Below are positions 1 to 6,615 of a DNA stretch of 60,827 bases, in pieces (within the stretch, counting starts at the first letter, position 1; every line of letters starts with the position of its first letter). A model generated the notes under the pieces. That model was not told the DNA's origin, did no database searches, and saw nothing but the letters and a program-made list of their open reading frames with translations. The stretch is taken from NCBI GenBank assembly GCA_934376955.1, contig CAKRPJ010000011.1, positions 1 through 60,827 on the forward strand, read 5' to 3'. A program made the translations under genes and the position numbers. Source of the stretch: CAKRPJ01 sp934376955 (GTDB lineage Bacteria; Bacillota; Clostridia; Lachnospirales; Lachnospiraceae).

Positions 1-74
1 CGAGGCGTGGCTCAGTTTGGTAGAGCGCTGCGTTCGGGACGCAGAGGTCGCAAGTTCGAATCTTGTCGCCTCGA
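1..74 (+). tRNA. tRNA-Pro (anticodon CGG)
   Basis: A full cloverleaf is visible. The acceptor arm is 1-7 paired with 67-73, with A74 as discriminator. The anticodon stem is 28-32 with 40-44, and the seven-base loop carries CGG at 35-37. The T-loop has the usual GTTCGAAT. CCA is not encoded. It reads CCG only. The gene starts at base 1, so its promoter lies outside the window. Confidence 0.95.
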
Positions 75-80
75 CTTTAC

Positions 81-152
81 GGCCTGTTGGTCAAGCGGTC
101 AAGACGACGCCCTCTCACGGCGTAAACCCGGGTTCGATTCCCGGACAGGTCA
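81..152 (+). tRNA. tRNA-Glu (anticodon CTC)
   Basis: The acceptor stem 81-87 pairs with 145-151 (one G-U pair) and A152 is the discriminator. The anticodon stem encloses the loop CTCTCAC, giving anticodon CTC, which reads GAG only. It sits six bases after tRNA-Pro, so the two are probably co-transcribed. CCA is not encoded. Confidence 0.95.
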
Positions 153-154
153 TT

Positions 155-183
155 TGCTGTTGCATTATGCAGCAGCATTTTTT
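155..183 (+). terminator. Hairpin terminator between tRNA-Glu and tRNA-Thr
   Basis: A ten-base stem (155-164 with 168-177, one G-U pair) closes a TTA loop and is followed by six T (178-183). It is a textbook intrinsic terminator placed inside the tRNA cluster, so tRNA-Thr may depend on read-through or on its own weak promoter. Confidence 0.8.
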
Positions 184-189
184 AAAGGT

Positions 190-262
<73 letters not shown>

Positions 263-267
263 GATTG

Positions 268-299
268 AAAAACCCTTGAGGAATCAAGGGTTTTTCGTG
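268..299 (+). terminator. Terminator closing the tRNA cluster
   Basis: A twelve-base perfect stem (268-279 with 284-295) encloses a GGAA loop, and the 3' arm ends in five T. It marks the end of the tRNA transcription unit. Confidence 0.9.
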
Positions 300-310
300 T
301 TTTTAGGGTT

Positions 311-339
311 TTGATAATAAGAATAAAAAGAGCTAAAAT
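311..339 (+). promoter_or_regulatory. Sigma-A promoter for the 409-864 gene
   Basis: TTGATA (311-316) and TAAAAT (334-339) are separated by 17 bases. This lies directly after the tRNA terminator and about 70 bases before the start codon at 409. Confidence 0.6.
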
Positions 340-408
340 AGGTGAAACAATCAAAATTCATTACGATTGATTTCACTCTATGCCGCGAAATAGAAGAAGG
401 CAGAATAT

Positions 409-864
409 ATGAATGATCAAATTGGATTGAAAGAGGCGTGGGAACAGTTGCTGGCGTATGATCCGGCTGTCTGGATAGGAGTTTTTACCGCAATCGTTGT
501 TTTTGTTATTGAGATTGTTTTATATAAAAAAGGAATTATTTTTTCGGGTGGAGAGAAAAAAATAGCAGAGGCTAAAGCAAAAGGAAATGTTCTTTCTGCA
601 ACGCGGATAAAATGTCGCTATTATGACAAGAGCTCTGGTGCAAGAAATTATGTAGCTACATACGAATATGAGCTTAATGGATTGCACACAAAAAAGGTTG
701 TGACGTCAAATAGTATGCCACCTTTAAAAATTACTCTTTATTGCGATAACGGCAAAGTTTTTCTTGAGTCTGATATTGATTCAAGCCCGGTAAAATTACT
801 AATGTATATTATTCCGGTTATTGCTGCAATAACGGTAATGATGGCTTTGGGATTTAAGGGTTGA
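409..864 (+). CDS. Two-helix membrane protein, DUF3592-like
   Basis: This 151-residue protein has a transmembrane helix at about residues 21-40, a soluble basic domain of about 80 residues (roughly 45-127) and a second helix at about 131-148. That helix-beta domain-helix plan, with a central YVATYEYELNG strand pair, resembles DUF3592-type proteins of unknown function; the family call rests on layout only. The start ATG has AAGG eight bases upstream and a good promoter at 311-339. The gene is visibly more AT-rich than the core genes after 2100 and sits beside a tRNA cluster, so it is probably accessory. No catalytic motif is seen. Confidence 0.7.
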   Translation: MNDQIGLKEAWEQLLAYDPAVWIGVFTAIVVFVIEIVLYKKGIIFSGGEKKIAEAKAKGNVLSATRIKCRYYDKSSGARNYVATYEYELNGLHTKKVVTSNSMPPLKITLYCDNGKVFLESDIDSSPVKLLMYIIPVIAAITVMMALGFKG

Positions 865-885
865 CAGTAAGTATAAAATGAATAA

Positions 886-982
886 AATGGTTGGTCGGAT
901 GAGGAAAAGAATGTAGAAGAAGCTTTATCAAAAGCAAATTATTCTCAGACTCCGGATATTATGGAAAGAGATTTTCGGTAGA
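886..982 (+). pseudogene. ORF remnant after the DUF3592-like gene
   Basis: From 886 an open frame without an ATG start reads about 31 codons (including SDEEKNVEEALSKAN) to a TAG at 980-982. Its composition is protein-like, but a TAA at 883-885 closes it upstream and no ribosome site is visible. It may be the tail of a deleted gene. The rest of 865-1165 holds only a terminator at 1028-1053 and the ribosome site of the next gene. Confidence 0.3.
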
Positions 983-1027
983 TAATTCTCGCGGTCTAGC
1001 GATTCATGTATATAACAATTAACAAAC

Positions 1028-1053
1028 AGGAGTCCTCATGGACTTCTTTTTTT
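1028..1053 (+). terminator. Intrinsic terminator
   Basis: An eight-base stem (1028-1035 with 1040-1047, one G-U pair) encloses a four-base loop and is followed by a run of T. It closes the unit that starts at 311. Confidence 0.7.
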
Positions 1054-1165
1054 ATGTTCAAAAGCCCTCCAACAAAGTTCTTTTTGAATTTATGCAGGAT
1101 TCCTCGATATTCGGATCAGAAATCTGACATACTAAATAAAAAGATACTCGTTAGGAGGTATTTTC

Positions 1166-2029
1166 ATGAGAAAATGCTTTTTAAAACGTGCAGTCCTAGT
1201 GTTGCTGGGATGCACGTTAATGCTCCAGCCAATAGAAGCCCTTGCAAAGGATAATCGGGATGCCGGTATTATGAATAAAGAATTTGCATCATTTACATGG
1301 AGTTCTCCTAAATATCAAGGTGTCCGCTATGAATCTCAAAACGAAGGCGGCTTTACCGTTTATGTCCCATATAGCATGACGATGCCGGGACAGGAACGAT
1401 TTAAAAATATGTTCACCAAGCTCTTTGATATTTATAATTCAAAAAAGGTGAAAACGATCCAAAAGCCTTCGGACTCTGGAGCCCGACGGATATAGGAAAC
1501 ATCAACGGGATCGAGACAAAATATTACACAAAGTTCTTGTCAACTCAAAATGGTGACACGGAATCGGTTATGGCTACAAGTGATTTGGGCGATTACTACC
1601 CGGAGTTTAACGTCGAATATCGATACTCTGGAATCCTAGTAGATCTGCACAACACCCATAGAGGAACCGTCGTAACCAATCCGACCTTTGTATCAGATTT
1701 TGTCCAGACAAAAGAAAACGCAGGCTCCGAAGGTATCCCAAAAACCTACACACAATATGACAAGTCAGGCGAAAACCCGAAAAGGTATAACCTTAAGCTG
1801 ATCGAATCTCAGGAAGTCGTGCATCCACAACATCTAAAATTAAACTGGACAGGCGGAAGCGGAATCCCGGATAACGTCCCGACGGAATCGCCCTATTATG
1901 ATACGGCAGAAAAAGTTTATCCCATTCCCGATCCAAAACAATGTCATCGCATATTCGATCCAAGTCATTGATGATAAGGGAGAAATCACCGAGAAATCAG
2001 AACGGCCGGTAAATGGCGTTGTGACTTAA
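1166..2029 (+). pseudogene. Frameshifted secreted protein of unknown function
   Basis: The gene begins with a strong Shine-Dalgarno (TTAGGAGG, about 1151-1158) and a clear signal peptide (basic MRKCFLKR, hydrophobic core, cleavage near ALA-KD, residue 27). The reading frame breaks twice. From 1166 it runs to a stop at 1493-1495; homologous-looking sequence continues in the -1 frame from about 1462 (reading AFGLWSPTDIGNINGIETKY) to a stop near 1971; it then returns to the first frame from about 1934 (NNVIAYSIQVIDDKGEITEK) and ends at 2027-2029. The joined product would be about 288 residues. Both breaks fall in the same ten-base string CGATCCAAAA. I recognise no family. It is either a decayed gene or carries two sequencing errors in homopolymers. 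Confidence 0.65.
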
Positions 2030-2055
2030 GAAAGAATGAGTGTCCGGCTGACCAA

Positions 2056-2108
2056 AAAGACTGATAAACAGCGGCTTTTGTATATTCAGCCATAGCTTAT
2101 CAGTCTTT
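2056..2108. terminator. Long inverted repeat, probable bidirectional terminator
   Basis: Twelve-base perfect arms, 2056-2067 and 2097-2108, flank a 29-base loop that contains a further GGCT/AGCC pairing. It lies between the + strand pseudogene and the minus-strand bioY 3' end, with short A and T runs on both sides, so it could end transcription from either direction. Confidence 0.6.
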
Positions 2109-2136
2109 GTGTATCAATCTTTTATTATTCTTTTAC

Positions 2137-2712
2137 TTATTCACCGAGACGATAGATCTCGCGGCGAAGCTTCGGCCCGATCAGAGCGGCAAAGATGATC
2201 TTTACGGCATCACCTGGCAGATACGGGATTACGCCGACGCCAAGACCGGCTACAAATGAAATACCCAGCTGTTTTGCAAGCCAGACTGTACCGAACACAT
2301 AGCAGACAGCAAGTCCGAGAACCATTCCAAGGACATGGTATCCGATCTTTCCCGGGAAATGCTCAACAAAGAAGCCGACGATCAGAGCCATAAAGATAAA
2401 GCCGATTAGATATCCGCCGGTCGGGCCTGCCAGCTTTCCGACACCGGCTGAAAATCCGCTGAATACAGGAAGTCCTACCATTCCCAGCAGCATATAGACA
2501 AGATAGCTGATGGTGCAGGCCTTCATGCCAAGGACATAGGCGGCAAGGTAGATGGCAAGGTTCGTGAATGAGATCGGAACCGGGCTGAAGGGAAGCGGAA
2601 TGGAGAGGGGCCCGAGGACACAGGTAACGGCCGTCATAACACCGATCAGGGCCATTCGCTTTGTGGTAAAGAATGATTTTTTGTCCGCTGCTGCGGAAAC
2701 AGTTTTGTTCAT
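2137..2712 (-). CDS. bioY: Biotin transporter BioY (ECF S component)
   Basis: BioY binds biotin in the membrane and works with the shared energy-coupling module (EcfA, EcfA', EcfT), which is not encoded here. The 191-residue product has about six hydrophobic helices and typical BioY sequence such as ISFTNLAIYLAAYVLG and the glycine-rich KLAGPTGGYLIGF. I place the start at the ATG at 2712 because AAAGGAG lies ten bases upstream; the open frame continues further upstream without a ribosome site. It follows bioB by 82 bases on the same strand and should share the biotin-regulated promoter near 3812-3840. Confidence 0.93.
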   Translation of the reverse strand: MNKTVSAAADKKSFFTTKRMALIGVMTAVTCVLGPLSIPLPFSPVPISFTNLAIYLAAYVLGMKACTISYLVYMLLGMVGLPVFSGFSAGVGKLAGPTGGYLIGFIFMALIVGFFVEHFPGKIGYHVLGMVLGLAVCYVFGTVWLAKQLGISFVAGLGVGVIPYLPGDAVKIIFAALIGPKLRREIYRLGE

Positions 2713-2772
2713 AGTATGAATACTCCTTTTATAATCTGATTTTAACCGAATCAAGTAAGTCCCCTGCTTCAA

Positions 2773-2801
2773 TTGCGAATATCCGCTTGACTTATTATAA
2801 T
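2773..2801 (+). promoter_or_regulatory. Promoter-like repeat, antisense to the bioB 3' end
   Basis: TTGCGA (2773-2778), 17 bases, then TATAAT (2796-2801) form a sigma-A-type promoter pointing into bioB from its 3' end. The 30 bases at 2772-2801 match 6493-6522 at 25 positions, including both hexamers, so this is a repeated element. Whether it fires here is unknown. Confidence 0.4.
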
Positions 2802-3748
2802 TCAAATCCCATATTTAACAGCATTTCGCGATCATCGCTGATGCGGTTTCCGGAGGTTGTGAGCATATCTCCGGTGATGGCTGCATTTGCGCCGGAACGG
2901 AAAGCCCGTTCCCCGGAATGTTCCATGGAATTGCGGCCTGCTGCGAGACGTACCATGGCTGTCGGATTGATATAGCGGAAGATGGCGATCGTCCGAAGGA
3001 TCTCGTCCTCGGAAAGAGGAGCCTGATGTTCAAGGGGAGTTCCCGGGATCGGACGCAGGATATTGATGGGGATGGAGCGGATCCCAAGTTCGTTAAGGGT
3101 CAGGGCCATATCGATGCGATCCTCCCAAGTTTCACCCATTCCGATGATACCGCCGGAACAGACAGACAGTCCTGCTTTCTGTGCTCTTTTTATGACCTCA
3201 AGCTTATCTTCAAAAGTATGAGTCGTACAGATATTTGGGAAGTTTCGTCTTGAAGTTTCAATATTTGCATGGTAACGGCTGACGCCGGCTTCCTTAAGGC
3301 GATTAAAATCTTCCTGAGAGAGCAGTCCGTGGGAAGCACAGAGCTCTACGTTACATTCTTTCTTCATGGAGCGGTAAGCTGTGAGGGCTTTTTCCATTTC
3401 AGAACCGTTTAAAGCCCGTCCGGCTGTGACAATGGAATAGCGGTGTACTTTTTTCGCTTCATGCCGTTTGCAATCCTCTAAGATCGTTTCCGGCTCTAAA
3501 AACGGATATTCCTCGACCTTTGCATGGTGACAGGCAGATTGTGCACAAAATTTGCAATCCTCTCCGCATCGGCCGCTCCGACCGTTAATGATAGAGCAAA
3601 GATCGACATGATCGCCGCAAAGTTCCTTACGGATCTTGTTGGCGCCTTCTAAAAGCTCGGGAAGCTTCTCTGTCAGCAAAAAGCTCAGATCCTCTCCGCG
3701 CTTTAAGCGGCGTCCCTTTATAATTTCCTCAGCTAATGGTAAACTCAT
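2795..3748 (-). CDS. bioB: Biotin synthase
   Basis: BioB is a radical SAM enzyme that inserts sulfur into dethiobiotin to make biotin. The CxxxCxxC cluster motif is at C61, C65 and C68 (GRCGEDCKFCAQS). The expected second-cluster ligands are visible in ELCASHG, SVCSGGIIGMGE and VRLAAGRNSM. The 317-residue length is normal. The ATG at 3748 has AAGGAG nine bases upstream; a TTG three codons earlier touches that site and is a poor start. It leads a bioB-bioY unit. No bioA, bioD or bioF is in the window, so the precursor route cannot be judged. Confidence 0.96.
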   Translation of the reverse strand: MSLPLAEEIIKGRRLKRGEDLSFLLTEKLPELLEGANKIRKELCGDHVDLCSIINGRSGRCGEDCKFCAQSACHHAKVEEYPFLEPETILEDCKRHEAKKVHRYSIVTAGRALNGSEMEKALTAYRSMKKECNVELCASHGLLSQEDFNRLKEAGVSRYHANIETSRRNFPNICTTHTFEDKLEVIKRAQKAGLSVCSGGIIGMGETWEDRIDMALTLNELGIRSIPINILRPIPGTPLEHQAPLSEDEILRTIAIFRYINPTAMVRLAAGRNSMEHSGERAFRSGANAAITGDMLTTSGNRISDDREMLLNMGFEL

Positions 3749-3774
3749 AGGTTTCAACTCCTTAAAAACTTGCT

Positions 3775-3801
3775 TCAGTTGTAACTCGTTTCAGTTGTAA
3801 C
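3775..3801 (-). repeat. Direct repeat in the bioB leader
   Basis: GTTACAACTGA (minus strand) occurs twice, at 3791-3801 and 3775-3785, spaced 16 bases apart. From the -10 box, transcription should begin near 3805, which puts both copies at the very start of the bioB transcript. The function is not known; it may be an operator half or a leader element. Confidence 0.5.
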
Positions 3802-3811
3802 AACCGTCGTT

Positions 3812-3840
3812 ATTATAAACCGACAGCCTGCAAATGTCAA
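3812..3840 (-). promoter_or_regulatory. Sigma-A promoter of bioB-bioY
   Basis: On the minus strand, TTGACA (3840-3835) and TATAAT (3817-3812) are both perfect consensus and are separated by exactly 17 bases. The -35 box lies inside the BirA-type operator at 3834-3865. Confidence 0.85.
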
Positions 3841-3865
3841 CCAAAAACTAAAACATAGTTTACAT
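3834..3865 (-). promoter_or_regulatory. Putative BirA operator
   Basis: On the minus strand ATGTAAACT, 14 bases, GGTTGACAT. This agrees with the known Firmicute BirA box TTGTAAACC-N14-GGTTTACAA at seven of nine positions in each arm and has the exact spacing. Overlap with the -35 box fits repression of bioB-bioY by biotinyl-AMP-loaded BirA. BirA itself is not in the window. Confidence 0.65.
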
Positions 3866-3911
3866 TAACCTTTCCACGTCCATGACATTCCTGATAGAAA
3901 CTTTTTTGTAT

Positions 3912-4009
3912 AAAAAAGACGCCGCATGGCAGGCTTCTCCCGTCGGATACGTTCTCTCTATGTAACAGATAGAACGTAATATCCGACAGGATCACCAGAT
4001 TGCGGCGTC
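3912..4009 (-). terminator. Large branched terminator of ctc
   Basis: Nine-base perfect outer arms (3918-3926 with 4001-4009) enclose a second long hairpin whose arms begin GTCGGATA (3942-3949) and end ATCCGAC (3981-3987), with inner CGTTCT/AGAACG pairing. On the minus strand the outer stem runs into six T. It lies just after the ctc stop codon. Confidence 0.75.
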
Positions 4010-4032
4010 CGGGTTGGGGATAAAACTAAAGG

Positions 4033-4641
4033 TTATGAATTTGCTTCGGCAGCTTCAGAAGCTTTTTCGGCAGCAGGAGTATCTGCCTCCGGTACTACAT
4101 TGTGAACCGGAATGACGGAGAGTACAACTGCCTCCGGATCTGTCTTCAAGTCAATGTCCTTGTTTTTGGCAATATCAAGATCTTTGACCCGTACCGTGTC
4201 ACCGACCTTCAAGCCAGCGGCGTCAAGGGTGGTTCTTTCAACAAGGGCAGACGGATATGCTCTGTAGGAAACTTCGTTTAAGTCCTCCTGAAGAACACCA
4301 TTCTTGACTGCCTCACGATTTAAAATGACGATCTCAGCGGTGGAGGTGACCTTTTCATCGCTTACGAGAGCCTGAAAATCGATCTCCTCCATTTTACGGG
4401 TCATGGAATTGTAATCAACTTCTTTAATAAGAACGTTGTAGATCTCACCTTCAATGTCCAGATCGATCTGTCCTCCCTTGTGCTCTGTTTTAAGAAGACG
4501 TTCAACATCCATTGAGGTCATCTTGATCGGGATCGAACCCTTGATGGCATGTCCGAAAACATTACCGGTCACAAAACCTTCGCGTCTTAATCTTTTTGCC
4601 TTTTCTGTCATGTTTCTTTTTTCAGCTTTTAAAGTAGTCAT
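4033..4641 (-). CDS. ctc: 50S ribosomal protein L25 / general stress protein Ctc
   Basis: This is the long L25 form of 202 residues. An N-terminal L25 domain (about 1-90, opening MTTLKAEKRN and KAKRLRREGFVTGNVFG) binds 5S rRNA in the large subunit. A C-terminal TL5-type beta domain (about 95-185) and an acidic Ala/Glu tail follow. GGAGG sits nine bases before the ATG. It is a single-gene unit with its own promoter (4716-4745) and terminator (3912-4009). In Bacillus the homologue is a stress-induced protein; no stress sigma box is obvious here. Confidence 0.9.
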   Translation of the reverse strand: MTTLKAEKRNMTEKAKRLRREGFVTGNVFGHAIKGSIPIKMTSMDVERLLKTEHKGGQIDLDIEGEIYNVLIKEVDYNSMTRKMEEIDFQALVSDEKVTSTAEIVILNREAVKNGVLQEDLNEVSYRAYPSALVERTTLDAAGLKVGDTVRVKDLDIAKNKDIDLKTDPEAVVLSVIPVHNVVPEADTPAAEKASEAAEANS

Positions 4642-4691
4642 TTATCTTTTCCTCCAAATTCTGATGCCTGGGGTGATACCCGGGAGTTGTT

Positions 4692-4812
4692 ATCTGTTAA
4701 CTTCTTTACAACGTGAGTATAGCACTTCATCAAAAAACAGATTAACCAAAAATGTATTTTTTTGATGCCGGAATCGAAAAAAAATGCACAAAAAAAGGAA
4801 CAGTTAACAGAT
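4692..4812. repeat. Inverted 11-mers between divergent ctc and putP
   Basis: ATCTGTTAACT at 4692-4702 and its exact reverse complement at 4802-4812 face each other across the divergent promoters. The first lies just downstream of the ctc start site and the second just upstream of the putP -35 box. This placement suits a shared regulator, but no regulator gene is nearby. Confidence 0.4.
4716..4745 (-). promoter_or_regulatory. Promoter of ctc
   Basis: On the minus strand TTAATC (4745-4740), 18 bases, then TATACT (4721-4716). An extended TGC stands directly before the -10 box. The GTGCTATACTC string recurs in the promoter repeats at 15442 and 15545. Confidence 0.55.
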
Positions 4813-4828
4813 TATATAGAAAAAACAC

Positions 4829-4856
4829 TTGAATTTCTTGGGGCTTCCAGTATACT
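4829..4856 (+). promoter_or_regulatory. Promoter of putP
   Basis: TTGAAT (4829-4834), 16 bases, TATACT (4851-4856). The predicted transcript begins near 4863 and so has a leader of about 70 bases containing the hairpin at 4871-4893. Confidence 0.55.
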
Positions 4857-4870
4857 AAATTAGGCTATTG

Positions 4871-4893
4871 CTTTCTGCGCTTGACGCAGAAAG
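4871..4893 (+). promoter_or_regulatory. Perfect hairpin in the putP leader
   Basis: Nine-base perfect arms (4871-4879 with 4885-4893) enclose CTTGA. No T run follows, so this is not a terminator. It would stand about eight bases from the predicted 5' end and may protect the mRNA or bind a regulator. Confidence 0.5.
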
Positions 4894-4934
4894 CTTACCT
4901 GCTTCAGTTAAATAATGACATACGGAGGAACAAC

Positions 4935-6455
4935 ATGGATAAGGGAGTAATAGGAATACTGCTGGTTATCATCGTCTATCTGGCAGGAATGCTGTTTGTA
5001 GGCTTTTTTTATTCCAGACAAAACAGTGATTCAGGAGATTTCTACCTTGGGGGAAGAAAGCTGGGCCCCTTTGTTACAGCAATGAGTGCAGAAGCATCAG
5101 ATATGAGCAGCTGGCTTCTTATGGGACTTCCGGGTGTGGCTTACCTCACCGGAGTCTGTGATGCCTTATGGACGGCCATCGGACTGGCCATCGGCACGTA
5201 CTTAAACTGGCTTCTGGTGGCCAAGCGGCTCAGAAGATACAGTGAGAGGATTAATGCAATTACCTTGCCGGACTTTTTTGCTGACCGTTACAGAGATACC
5301 TCCGGCGTGATCATGGGGATTTCGTCGCTGTTTATCATTATATTTTTTGTACCATACACAGCTTCCGGCTTTGCGGCCTGCGGTAAGCTGTTTTCGACGT
5401 TATTTGGCCTGCCCTATACAACGGCCATGCTGTTGAGTGCAGTCGTTATTGTCGGATATACGGCCCTCGGCGGCTTTTTAGCGGCAAGCACAACAGATCT
5501 GATCCAGAGCATCGTGATGAGTATCGCGTTAGTTATCGTAGTCCTTTTCGGCATTCAGGTGGCAGGCGGTCTGGATGCGGTGTTAGCGGGAGCGAAGGAG
5601 CTTCCGGGTTATCTTTCCGTGGTAAATACCTATGATAACTCGACCGGAACCATGTCCGGCTACGGTATGATAACCATAGCGTCTTCATTAGCATGGGGTC
5701 TGGGATACTTTGGAATGCCCCACATCCTCCTTCGGTTTATGGCAACAGAAAATGAGGATAATATCGCCAGATCCAGAAGAATTGCTTCCGTATGGGTTGT
5801 GATCTCAATGGCCGTTGCTATCTTTATCGGCATCGTCGGACGTGCCATGTCAGATGTCGGAGCGATCGGTTCTCTTTCCGGATCCGATTCGGAAACGATC
5901 ATTATCCGTATCGCAGCCTTATTAAGTGAGAATGGTGTGCTGGCGGTTATCGGTGCCGGAGTGATCCTTGCGGGAATCCTTGCCTCCACCATGTCGACGG
6001 CGGATTCCCAGCTTTTGGCAGCGTCCTCTGCCGTTTCCGAAAATATTCTTAAGGGGATATTCCATGTGCAGCTTTCCGCAAAAATGACCATCGTGATCGC
6101 GCGCGCTACGGTGGTTATGATTGCAGTTATCGGCGTTTTCCTTGCGGCAGACCCGAACAGCTCTGTATTTATGATCGTATCCTTTGCATGGGCCGGCTTC
6201 GGCGCCGTATTTGGCCCGGTAGTCTTAAGTGCGTTATTCTGGAAGCGTTCCAACCGTCAGGGGGTTATAGCCGGTATGATCGGCGGCGGTGCCATGGTAT
6301 TTATATGGAAATATTGTGTAAGGCCCATCGGAGGGGTCTGGAATATTTACGAGCTGCTTCCGGCATTTTTAGTCGCCACAGTCCTGATCATTGTCGTCAG
6401 CCTTGCGACATCGGCTCCCGACAAAGACATCGTGGACGAATTTGAACGCAGATAA
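4935..6455 (+). CDS. putP: Sodium/proline symporter PutP
   Basis: A 506-residue member of the sodium:solute symporter family with about 13 transmembrane helices. The early DFYLGGRKLGP loop and the AEASDMSSWLLMGLPG motif (about residues 48-75) are hallmarks of PutP, where the second helix binds sodium and proline. I start at the ATG at 4935, which has ACGGAGGA just upstream; the open frame extends 18 codons earlier through the leader hairpin and is not believable as coding. It is a single-gene unit. Proline is the likely substrate by family; pantothenate or another organic acid cannot be excluded from sequence. Confidence 0.9.
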   Translation: MDKGVIGILLVIIVYLAGMLFVGFFYSRQNSDSGDFYLGGRKLGPFVTAMSAEASDMSSWLLMGLPGVAYLTGVCDALWTAIGLAIGTYLNWLLVAKRLRRYSERINAITLPDFFADRYRDTSGVIMGISSLFIIIFFVPYTASGFAACGKLFSTLFGLPYTTAMLLSAVVIVGYTALGGFLAASTTDLIQSIVMSIALVIVVLFGIQVAGGLDAVLAGAKELPGYLSVVNTYDNSTGTMSGYGMITIASSLAWGLGYFGMPHILLRFMATENEDNIARSRRIASVWVVISMAVAIFIGIVGRAMSDVGAIGSLSGSDSETIIIRIAALLSENGVLAVIGAGVILAGILASTMSTADSQLLAASSAVSENILKGIFHVQLSAKMTIVIARATVVMIAVIGVFLAADPNSSVFMIVSFAWAGFGAVFGPVVLSALFWKRSNRQGVIAGMIGGGAMVFIWKYCVRPIGGVWNIYELLPAFLVATVLIIVVSLATSAPDKDIVDEFERR

Positions 6456-6486
6456 GCATTCCCTCGCTTCAAGTGCGCGGAGCACT

Positions 6487-6509
6487 AAGCGGATTGCGAA
6501 TGTCCGCTT
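6487..6509 (+). terminator. Weak hairpin after putP
   Basis: Seven-base arms AAGCGGA (6487-6493) and TCCGCTT (6503-6509) enclose nine bases, followed only by TACT. It may end putP transcripts weakly. It overlaps the promoter-like repeat at 6494-6522. Confidence 0.35.
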
Positions 6510-6522
6510 TACTGCGTATAAT
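6494..6522 (+). promoter_or_regulatory. Promoter-like repeat upstream of the MATE gene
   Basis: TTGCGA (6494-6499), 17 bases, TATAAT (6517-6522). It is the second copy of the element at 2773-2801 and here points toward the MATE gene, giving a leader of about 90 bases. Confidence 0.5.
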
Positions 6523-6546
6523 AACGCATATAAGAAAGGAATATCC

Positions 6547-6576
6547 TTTACAAGAATAGGTCGCATCATGTATAAT
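6547..6576 (+). promoter_or_regulatory. Second promoter of the MATE gene
   Basis: TTTACA (6547-6552), 18 bases, TATAAT (6571-6576). It lies 40 bases before the start codon and in tandem with the repeat promoter at 6494-6522. Confidence 0.55.
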
Positions 6577-6615
6577 CAAGAGATGATCTTATGAAAATGA
6601 TGTGGGGGATAGGGA

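Noticed and set aside
1006..1254. An 82-codon + strand ORF overlapping the pseudogene start
   Set aside because: It spans a terminator and the ribosome site of the next gene and has no ribosome site of its own.
3749..3757. A TTG start for bioB three codons upstream
   Set aside because: The TTG touches the AAGGAG itself, leaving no spacing; the ATG at 3748 has normal spacing.
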